The position numbers and the translations under genes were made by a program. The notes under the pieces are model-generated. The model was given only the letters and a program-made list of their open reading frames with translations. It was not told where the DNA came from and made no database searches. Shown here one piece after another: positions 26,826-35,558 of a stretch of 64,000 nucleotides of DNA (positions within the stretch are counted from its first letter, which is position 1; every line of letters starts with the position of its first letter). Source of the stretch: Musa acuminata AAA Group. Lineage: Eukaryota > Streptophyta > Magnoliopsida > Zingiberales > Musaceae. The stretch spans positions 34,844,001 to 34,908,000 of the forward strand of contig NC_088330.1 of assembly GCF_036884655.1 (NCBI RefSeq), read 5' to 3'.

Positions 26826-27139
26826 TGTTTAGCAACGACATGTGGGCATCGAGTTATTTGGGCTTTTTTTTTCCGGAGAACTTATGTGATATTGACGTGA
26901 TAGATGATAATTGGTTGATTATGTATTTCCTATCAATATCTTATGCATGTAAGAAACCTTGGTTTAGGAGAAGTGATCCGATGGAGATCCCTCGGCGAGG
27001 AGAGGAGCATGCTCATGTTGTTCTTGCCTCTTATCTTTCGTGTGATGAGTCATTATTTTCATTTCCTATAATTCTGTAACTATCAACTTGCATCATTATT
27101 CTCATATATCGTAGAAGGAGAAGCAAAAGAAGAACGATT

Positions 27140-27290
27140 TCACTGTAACTATGCACGAGACAAAGCAACTCAGAACGCCAAAACAATGCCTTGCATGAAT
27201 TATTCGGTAGTCAGATCACACATGCAGAGAAAGTTGCAATCAGCGATATCAGGTCGAGAAAAGACACTACAAAGCAGCGGCGGCGGAATT
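27140..27290 (-). pseudogene. Remnant of a Bowman-Birk inhibitor gene 3' flank
   Basis: The stretch from about 27160 (ACAAAGCA, ACACCAAA-like, TGCCTTGC then TGAATTATT) through GCGATATCAGGT and AGACACTACAAA matches the 3' flank of the intact BBI gene at 29.49-29.60 kb in the same orientation. It then jumps to GCAGCGGCGGC, a motif that lies at about 29646 beside the intact gene's 3' end. No inhibitor coding sequence remains. Ty3/gypsy pol sequence begins right after, at about 27290. This is therefore a broken fourth piece of the BBI cluster, truncated by deletion and a retroelement. Confidence 0.65.
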
Positions 27291-28270
27291 GAGATTGGAG
27301 TAATACTTTTAAAAGAAGAAAGACCATTTGTATTTTTCAGTAATAAGTTAAGTGAAGCACGCCAAAAGTGGTCTACTTATGAACAAGAGTTGTAAGTGAT
27401 ACAAGTTTTACGGAATTAAATATGTTACTTGATTACGCGTGAGTTTGCAATATATTTAGACCATGAAGCCTTCCATTTCAAGAACCATAATAAGATGCAT
27501 GTAAGATGGGCTTCCTACATAAAGCAATTTATCTAAGTAATCAAACACAAGTTTAGTACTTCCAATCGTGTTGCTGATGCTTTGATTTGAATAACAACTT
27601 TACTAGTTTATCCAAGTAATAAAGTTATAAGGTTTGAATGCTTGAAGGATTTGTATGCTGAAAATAAGGACTTCTTTTGAGAGAAGAATTTGATAAGATA
27701 ATTTATAGATGATTTTCATATCCATGATGGTTACTTATTCAAAGATAATAAGTTATGTATTCCGAGGATGTCCTTACGAGAAAAGATTATTCGAGGTTTA
27801 CATAGAGAATGATTCAACAAACATTTCGAGCGAGAAAAAATAATAACAAGTGTTGAGGAGAGATACTTTTGGCCACAATTAAAAAAGGATGTAGGTAATT
27901 TTGTAAGAAAATATTTGGCTTCTCAAACTACAAAAGGCTAATCGCAAAACACTAATTTATATATGCCGTTACTAATTCCAAAAGGCATTTAGGAGGATTT
28001 ATCAATGGATTTTATATTAGACTTACTAAGAACTTAGAAGGGAATTAATTTTATGTTTGTGACGTGGATCAATTATCCAAGATGGCTAATTTCATATCAT
28101 GTTGTAAGCTATTCTTACAAGAATTTGTACACCTATATGGGGTACCAAAATCAATCATTTCTGATAGAGATTCTAAATTCCTATCTCATTTTTTTGTTGG
28201 CATTGTGGAAAATATTTAACGCAAGTTTGGAGTTTAGCAGCATAGCTCACGCACAAATTGATGATTAGAT
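27290..28270 (+). mobile_element. Decayed Ty3/gypsy pol fragment (RNase H to integrase)
   Basis: In shifting plus frames the order is right for gypsy pol. RT/RNase H sequence comes first (GVILLKEERPFVFFSNKLSE, then WSTYEQEL). A tether with ADAL-like wording follows near 27.57 kb. An integrase zinc-binding region follows (HDGYLFKDNKLCIPR, then EKIIRGLHRE), and then the start of the core (LSMDFILDLLRT). Stops and frameshifts interrupt it many times, for example at about 27395, 27810 and 28035. No LTRs were assigned. The element is non-functional. Confidence 0.82.
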
Positions 28271-29160
28271 GGAGGTAACTAATATAACTTTTTGGAAACT
28301 CGATTCGTTACATTTGTGATGATAAACCAAGATAATGAGATTTTGTACTCACAAAAGTTGAATTTGCTTATAACAACGCAATTTATAATTTTATCAAAGT
28401 GTCACCATTTTTTATTGTTTATACAAAAGTGTCAAAGTATACTCTAGATTTAGTTTGCCTACCAAAAATTTCTGGAATGAGTGTAGCAAGCTAACAATAT
28501 AACTAAACAAAAACAATCAATCTAAACTAAAGTGAAGAAGAAGTTTGAAGCTATTAATACAAGTACAAGGAAGCAATTGATAAGCACCGGAGAAATATGA
28601 TCCCTATAATGTCTTAAAGAAAATAGAGATTTCTCTATAGTCACAACAAATTCAAGCTGAAGAAATATGATCCCTATAATATTTTAAAGAAAATCAATAA
28701 CAATGCTTATACGAATGATTTATTAGATCACTAGGAAATCTCAAAGATCTTTATTGTTGTATAATTGTATTATTACTTTTCAAATGGGAATTTATTATAT
28801 CAGACATAAACTCGAGAACGAGTTTTTCTCAAATAGGGTGGATTAATATAAAACAAGAAAAATAAGACTTTTAAAAAATTAATAAAGTTAATTTTAAGAA
28901 AAACACTAAATAAATGTGTAAAATTACCTACTTATTACTTTTATTTTTTATTTTTTTTAATTATCTTATATAGTTAGTTAATTAATTTTAAAAATAAAAA
29001 ATTAATATAAATAAAAAGTCTCTAAAAGCTTATGAGATCATTAAAAAAAGTATTGTAAAAATCTTCTCTAATATAAAATGTTAATTTCCTCTTTACATTT
29101 TATAAGATTATTTTGCTAAAATATTTTTTAATAATAATTTTTTTATTTTGTCCTGAGCCC
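28271..29160. other. AT-rich intergenic DNA
   Basis: No gene or structured RNA was recognised. It may include the decayed distal part of the neighbouring retroelement, but no integrase motif could be read past about 28.27 kb. The two phrases GAAATATGATCCCTATAAT at 28.59 and 28.66 kb are a short local repeat. Confidence 0.45.
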
Positions 29161-29194
29161 ATGTTCTCTCTAACGAATGTGTCGTGAGGGAGCA

Positions 29195-29365
29195 ACCACG
29201 TATCTAACCTACGATAAGAGATAAATATTTTCCCATTAAATAAAATTTAATATAGATGAGATGAACATGTCCGCTCTGTCTCTTACGTATCTGACCTACG
29301 ACGAGAGATAAATATTTCCCTGTCAAATCAAATTTAATGTAGACGAGACGAGCCACGTTCTCCCT
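29195..29365. repeat. Two-copy direct repeat of about 85-90 bp
   Basis: ACGTATCTAACCTACGATAAGAGATAAATATT at about 29199 recurs in slightly changed form at about 29286. The AAATTTAATnTAGAnGAGA segment follows both. Confidence 0.7.
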
Positions 29366-29689
29366 ATCTTGTATGTTATTTTCCTTTCTTATAATTGTGT
29401 AAGCTTATTTGTCTGTATGTTTGATCAAAATGAATAGGTTAAGCATTCGTTAGGTCTCGGTAATTTTCTTCATACACATCGGTGTTGGAGAAACAAAGCA
29501 CCAATGAACACCAAACCGCTGCCTTGCGTGAATTATTTAGCAGCCGGATAACACTCACACGGAAGGTTATACCAGCGACATCAGGTGCAGAGAAGATACT
29601 ACGAACAATCTCCTCTGTTATTCCAGCAAATCCATGCATCACGCATGCAGCGGCGGCACGAAAGCTGCGGGGAGCGGCCGTCGGGGGCG

Positions 29690-30099
29690 CTACTGCTCCG
29701 GGTTGCATCGCTCACCGCAGTAGTCGTTGATGATGTCGTAGCAGCGGCATTTGGGCGGGTACGACCTTGTGCAGATGCAGGTCTTGCAGTTGGGGTCGCA
29801 ACCTCCGATCAACTGGTCGGTGCACCGGCACTGCGGCGGGATCGACTTCGTGCACGAGCAACTGTCGCAGCACGCCCATGGCTTCTCTCCCCCTACCTCC
29901 TCTCCGATTCCTGCACACACACACACACGCGCGCGTACATATAGAGATATAGATCAGCCGGTACACCACAAGAAACATTGAGAGATCTGCTTCAAGTACC
30001 TTGGCTTGGCAGGAAGATATCAGGGTCCTCTCGGGCAGCGGAGAGGCTGACAAGAAACACCAAGGCCAGGAAGGCCACAACAAGGCCAGCGCTCCTCAT
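29690..30099 (-). CDS. Bowman-Birk serine protease inhibitor, copy A
   Basis: Two exons, 30099-30000 and 29910-29690, joined at a GT-AG intron of 89 bp, encode 106 residues. Residues 1-22 ([20 protein letters not shown] then AA) form a signal peptide, so the product is secretory. The domain holds 14 cysteines (residues 47, 48, 51, 53, 61, 63, 71, 75, 78, 80, 88, 90, 98, 102), the full set for a double-headed inhibitor. The two reactive loops are CTKSIPPQC with P1 Lys55 and CTRSYPPKC with P1 Arg82, so both heads should target trypsin-like enzymes. The family acts in defence against herbivores and in seed protein protection. It forms a divergent pair with copy B at 33.4 kb, which has the same exon layout and length. 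Confidence 0.95.
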
Positions 30100-30274
30100 C
30101 TTCCACACCAAGAACTTGGTGGCTAGTAATGGAGGATTAGAGATGAAGCCTGGGATGAGTGATTTACTCAGCCATCAAAGCCTCTTTATGGAGAAGAACC
30201 TGCCACAGCTTTCGGGAGAAGGGCATGAACGTGTTAAACGTGGTGACAGTGACGCGGGTGATCTCTTTCATGGC

Positions 30275-30295
30275 ATCTAAATATCTATTTATCCT
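30275..30295 (-). promoter_or_regulatory. Possible TATA box of BBI copy A
   Basis: On the minus strand GGATAAATAGATATTTAG lies about 180 bp upstream of the ATG. It is the best TATA-like stretch there, but the distance leaves a long leader, so the assignment is weak. Confidence 0.3.
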
Positions 30296-30299
30296 CTTT

Positions 30300-31440
30300 C
30301 TCTTCGTCGGAGGAACTCTTTAATATCCCACCCTGACCTACTCTCTGGCCATTGTCGAGTTTCTTCTTACTTTATCGGGCGGTCTAATACAAAAAGTCAG
30401 CTTTTGTGGCTGTAGATATCAGTGCAAAAGATTCTCTCTTCTTAACTGTCGGCCTCACAAGTCTTGTCGGCGTCGTGACTCGTGAGATCTTTTTGCTCAT
30501 AGACTTGTCACGAGCACCAACATGTCCGCGTCTTGAAGATGTAGTCAAAGTTGCCTGCTGTGCCCATTCTCTTTGAATCACAGAGTAGGTTAGATCGTCT
30601 CGATCGATTGGATTTTAACAGCAGATACTCAAAATACCACATCGCTGAGAGGGAATGTAGTGTGTTCTTGGCAGCAGGGAGGCTATCAGTAACTATTGAA
30701 CATCAAGACGGCCACAACAGGACGAGTCGAGTCCCTCCTGCGAGACTTTAAGAACTATACTGTCACTGTGGATTTGAAAGTCGATGAGGATGAGGACGAG
30801 GATGAGTGTCCTGCAAACTTGGGGTGTGAGCAGGAGGAGACATCGAAGGAGGGGTGGATGCGTGGAGCCTTCACAACATCACATGGAGGTGTCGGAGGGA
30901 TCATGAATGCGGTGCCGAGCTCGGTGGCAGCGTTGTTCTTCGTTTGGGGAGAGAGAACAGTCAATGCCACTTCGGCTATATATATTTTACCATTCCATCT
31001 ATACTATAAAATATTTATTTAATTAATTTATTATAAAAAAAACCACTTATGATAGAGATCCATTACTATTTATTAAAATTATTTTTTTTATTTTTATCAC
31101 TAATTTGAGTGTTAAAAAAATCATATTGAAAAATCTGTTTGATTTTAATTTTTATATAAGTCGGGATTAAAATAAGCATTTGAGTCTCTCTCAACCTTCC
31201 AACTGAGTATTGAAGTTTTTTCTGAGATCACATAAGATATTTTATGTATTCGAATTGAATTAGACTAATCCGGATATTATCATATAATACTAGAAATATG
31301 TCTAATATAAGAAATTATAGTGTCGAAGACTCCATAGAATTTTAGTATTTTTATTCAATCTATCCGTAACTGATAGAGCACAATTTGGTAGCACATCCTT
31401 TGGCAATAGTCCGTAGCCACAACAGCACCGACGTGAAGCT
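30300..31440. other. Intergenic DNA between the BBI genes, left part
   Basis: No gene recognised. An acidic open frame around 30.7-31.0 kb (a run of DED codons, opposite strand serine-rich) has no family resemblance and looks compositional. Confidence 0.4.
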
Positions 31441-31447
31441 TTAAAGT

Positions 31448-31880
31448 TGATGTAACGAACCACGTCAGCATGACACCTCGAACTCAGACGACCATCCTCT
31501 CACATCATACAAAATCGTACAAGATGCACCGCACGATACAGAACTGTTCTCGAAAAGTTTGGGATGGTACTGTTGGGTACGAAACTACCTTGAAAAGCTC
31601 GGGACAACGTCGCAAGGCGTTGATCCGTGCAAGCCAACCGACGTTCGCACGAAAGATATGGGCCGACCGCTTAAGGGGTCAACAGTCATTAATGAACTAG
31701 GTACGACCAACCCCTTGGGTGTAGGTATAAAAATCCACCACCAGATTAGCATCGGGAGAGGACTTTTCGCACATTCAACTCACTCTCATTCCACTCACGG
31801 CTAACTTAAACTTCGGAAAGATCGAGTTGGGAAATCTTCCTCCTAATCTCGATCTGTGTGGAGGGGCTAACGATGATATA
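31448..31880 (+). mobile_element. LTR-like retrotransposon fragment
   Basis: The stretch starts TGATGTAACGAACCACGTCAG, has GTAGGTATAAAAATCC (a TATA-like box) at about 31720 and then CTCACTCTCATTCCACTC, the usual build of a plant LTR around its U3/R border. GC content is higher than in its surroundings. No matching second LTR and no pol domain were seen. The open frames at 31.47-31.80 kb and 32.05-32.39 kb were not recognised. Confidence 0.5.
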
Positions 31881-33240
31881 GCATGACAAAGACTCATAGC
31901 TTAACCTAATCTGATGCATATTTTAATTATCCGAGTTTTTGTATGGTCAATCTTACATAATGGGATCGGATCAGGAAGTAGGTCAATCTTACTTCCCAAT
32001 TATGACATAAAGGTTGACTAATAATAATCATATTATGCATACGCTTTGTATTTTATCTTTGAATTGCTGGTTCTAAAGGAGCACCTCCGGTCCACCATGA
32101 TCGTTCCTTGTCCGTCGTTAAGATCATATCCTCCAACCAGCAAAACCAGAAAAAGATGCTTTTACCCGACATTTGTTCACGCTGCTCCGCCGTGATCTCG
32201 TGGAGCTTCCTTGGATTTAATGGTCTCGGGTCGAAGACGACAAGAGTTTGTCGACCGCGTTCCATCTGAGAACGTGCGTGACCTACTTCGTCGGAGTTGG
32301 CATTTGGATAAGGACGACGCTGCAGACTCGAGAGTTTGAACATAAGAAAATAGTTCTCGGGAATACCGCATGACTTTGGAAACGGCAACACTGATCTGAA
32401 TTCTTTTTATGCAGTACTTCTTGATGTCTGAATTGATTGAACAATGCAGAGGTTAAACAATTTTATAAATATATATTTTTAATATAATGCAAGAGGATAA
32501 AGCAAACACATGGAAATATTAAGAGAGAAGAGAGAGAAATATAGTTGGGGTTTGTTCTTTCATTCTGACACTACAACAAGAAGGCTTACTGTCAAATAAT
32601 TTCTCTTCACATGTTTTTGATCCCCCACAACTTTAGACTGTTAAATAATTTATCTTTATAATTGATTGCATGAATATTTATAGTATTTAGATTAATTTAA
32701 TTTAAAATTTAATATGATTAAAAAAAATTCAAATATTTACTCGTGATCGACTGATATAAAGACTAAGGTTAGATGAGATTCACTCGACACTTAAATTAAT
32801 AGTTAATAAGAGTAAAATAATTTTAATAAATAATTATTAATCTTAATTTTTTTTATAATAGATTAATTTTAGAATATTTTATAAAATATTTTTTATCATT
32901 ATCATTTGCACTTTACGATAAATTAAATTATTAAAATCTTTCTCAACTAAAATTATCATTATGATAAACAAGTAAATGATACTTCAATGACACTAACAAT
33001 CTTGAGATGTCTTAAATAGTGCACGACACACATATTTCATCTTTGAATTTGAGTTAGACCGAAGCTAATCAGCTGATCGAAATAACCTAAATTAACTTAT
33101 TTAGATTCTTGTTTTCTCATAGCACAGAGAATTGGGGGAGAATATTTTCCCGGACAAGCATGAATATTATAAGTCTGTCACACTAAAAATCAAAGTAGAA
33201 GCTTTCTTGTCTTTAGGACTCCCAAGTGCACTGTATATTT
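31881..33240. other. Intergenic DNA between the BBI genes, right part
   Basis: No gene recognised. A moderately GC-rich patch at 32.05-32.39 kb, open on the minus strand, may be internal retroelement sequence. The rest is AT-rich. Confidence 0.4.
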
Positions 33241-33288
33241 TGTCTAGTGGCGGCCAGCCGATGGCGTCCTTCTCCACCACGTTTGACG

Positions 33289-33296
33289 CATGCATG
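33289..33296 (+). promoter_or_regulatory. RY element (CATGCATG) upstream of BBI copy B
   Basis: CATGCATG lies about 35 bp before the TATA-like box and 120 bp before the ATG. RY elements bind B3-domain factors of seed maturation in other plants. This makes seed expression plausible but does not prove it. Confidence 0.45.
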
Positions 33297-33325
33297 CCCT
33301 TTCTCCAAATGCTGTGAGAGGTTCT

Positions 33326-33334
33326 CTATAAAAT
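33326..33334 (+). promoter_or_regulatory. TATA box of BBI copy B
   Basis: CTATAAAATGG, about 85 bp before the ATG at 33416, is a good TATA match. A leader of roughly 50-55 nt would follow. Confidence 0.65.
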
Positions 33335-33415
33335 GGCCTGATGCCTGGCCAAATCCCTCATCTCCGATCCTCCATTACTAGCTTACAGCTGAGTGCGAAG
33401 TGGTCGGTGTCGGAG

Positions 33416-33801
33416 ATGAGGAGCAGTGGCCTTGTGGTGACCTTCCTGGCCTTGGTGTTTCTTGTCAGCCTCTCCACTGCCCGTGTAGACCCTCACCTCC
33501 TCCTCCTCCTCCCCAGCCAAGGTACGTACTTGGAGCCGATCTCTCAGTGTACTGGTTGATCTACGTCTCTATATATATGTGTGCAGGAAACGGAGAGGGA
33601 TTAGCGGGAGAGAAGCCATGGGCGTGCTGCGACATGTGCCTCTGTACGAGGTCGTTCCCGCCGCAGTGCCGGTGCACCGACGAGTTGATCGGAGGCTGCC
33701 ACCCCAACTGCAAGAACTGCCACTGCACCAGGTCGTTCCCGCCCAAATGCTACTGCCGCGACATCATCTACGAGGACTGCGGCGACCGCTGCCACCCGTA
33801 G
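33416..33801 (+). CDS. Bowman-Birk serine protease inhibitor, copy B
   Basis: Two exons, 33416-33521 and 33587-33801, with a 65-bp GT-AG intron in the same phase as copy A, encode 106 residues. A signal peptide ([20 protein letters not shown], then TA) precedes a propeptide-like stretch with six leucines. All 14 cysteines are present (49, 50, 53, 55, 63, 65, 73, 77, 80, 82, 90, 92, 100, 104). Both loops are CTRSFPP with P1 Arg57 and Arg84, so both heads are predicted trypsin-directed. Copy A has Lys/Arg in these positions and Ile/Tyr where this copy has Phe. Upstream lie a TATA box and an RY element. The 3' flank (33.88-33.97 kb) is alignable in inverted orientation with that of copy A. Confidence 0.95.
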
Positions 33802-34656
33802 CAGTATATGGCTCTTGCGCCGCCCTCGCCGCCGCTGCTTGCCGATGCATGGATTCGCTGGAATAAGAGCGGAAACTGTTTGTAGTATCTTCTCTCAGCC
33901 TGATATCGCTGGTCATGACCATCGCTGTAAGCGTTATCTGGCTGCTGAATCATCCTCGCAAGCCAGTGGTTTGGTGTTCTTAAGTGCTTTGGCTCGTTCT
34001 TGGTTGCAGCAGATTCGTTTCTCTCTCCTTCGACGATGCGTGAAGATAACCAAATAAGCTTTCAAAATCATATGAAAGGAAAATATAATATCAGAAAATA
34101 TTTATATTTTAGAGCAATAAGAGTTCTATGAGAGCACTATTTCTCACTTTCAATATATATATATACACACACACAAGAATTTTTTAGAAAATATTTATAT
34201 TTTAGATACCCTTCTTTTATGTTTTTTTTAAATAATATATTTAATTTTAAAATATCCAAAATATTCATTAAAAGTTTTTTCATCAAAATTTTTCGTTAGT
34301 TTTTTTTATCAGTTTTCAAATGGTATAATATTTTTTTCATTTGACTTGTTTATATATTTTTAATAACGTTTATAATATTTATATTAATATATTAAATATT
34401 ATTGAAAATATTATAAATAATATCTTATCGTGCATATGTCATTTCTCATATATTATTATAATATTATTTTTTTTTGGCGTTTTTTAGTCCATTCAGATTA
34501 TTTTTTAGTGTTTTTAAATAAATTTTACAGCATTATAACATATTAAAACATTATAATGAACAAAAAAAATTCGAGGGACGGTTTGAAAAATTTTAATTAG
34601 AAATATTATTAAAAATGAGAGATATGAAATACGTAAAATATAAATTTTTTTAAAAG

Positions 34657-34660
<4 letters not shown>
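33802..34660. other. 3' flank of BBI copy B and AT-rich DNA
   Basis: The first 180 bp are probably 3' UTR, because they match the flank of copy A. The rest is AT-rich, and no gene was recognised. Confidence 0.5.

Positions 34661-34720
<60 letters not shown>
34661..34720. repeat. (AT)n microsatellite
   Basis: A 60-bp alternating TA run, among the longest in the window. Confidence 0.96.
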
Positions 34721-34721
<1 letters not shown>

Positions 34722-34991
34722 TTAGGATAGAATTCCTCAATATAATTTTGATCGGATCAAACTTAAATTTTGGATCTATACCCGACCCGATAACGTGTGA
34801 TTCCACAAGCTCATCGAATTAGTATCGCGGCCACTAGGACGACCAAAATAAAATCAAAATTTACCCGAACCATACCTGATTCGACACGATGATGGGCCCA
34901 TGGAGAACCACAAGACACGAGGCAGGTAGCTGGAAAGGTCGATATGTGGGTGCGCGAATTAACTCTCGTTTATTTCGTGGCTCCTCTCTGC

Positions 34992-35001
34992 AAAACCCTA
35001 A
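34992..35001 (+). promoter_or_regulatory. Telo-box-like motif upstream of the SWIM gene
   Basis: AAAACCCTAA contains the AAACCCTA telo-box, which occurs near transcription starts of many plant housekeeping genes. A GGTGAGTC donor at about 35154 and a TTTGCAG acceptor at about 35442 suggest a spliced 5' UTR between here and the ATG at 35559. Confidence 0.5.
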
Positions 35002-35558
35002 GCCCCTTTTTCGTTCCGCCCAAAGGATCCTCTCGATTGAAAGGTCTACTACGCTTCTCTGAAGCCCGAATCGATCTCTCTTCCTTGCCGCCGTCTACTC
35101 CTCGACGAATGCGTCCCTAATTAGCGCTTGGTTTTGCGTCTTTTCGCTCTTTGGTGAGTCTTCGGTCGGTTCCAAACACTAAAAATGTCGCCCTTTTCTT
35201 CAGCTATTCATCTCCAATGAAAAATTCCTCTGGGTTTTGCTGTCATATTGCTTAAATTTCCTCCGTGTTAATGAAAAATAATCATCTTTGTTTTTATTTT
35301 TGCTATCTTTTCTGCTTTTGAGGTATTGCTGTCTTTATTCAGTTCAGACACGAAAAATGTCGCCTTTTCTTTAGCTCTTCGGCTCGCGGCAAAAAATTTC
35401 TATTGTACTTATTTTTGAGTGTTTATCCCCATTGTTTGCAGAAATATTGTTTAGAAACCCGTTCAGCTGATGAAAGAAACCATCTCCTGTACCTGTTTTC
35501 TGTCCGTCAATCCGATTTTTTCTTGGTCATTCTGTTCTTGAATGGTAGAGGGAGGCGA

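Noticed and set aside
30696..31022. Acidic small open frame with a DEDEDED run
   Set aside because: Low complexity, no signal peptide, no family resemblance, and it lies in repeat-rich DNA.
32053..32391. 112-codon minus-strand frame between the BBI genes
   Set aside because: No domain recognised. Probably internal retroelement sequence next to the LTR-like fragment; not strong enough to call a gene.
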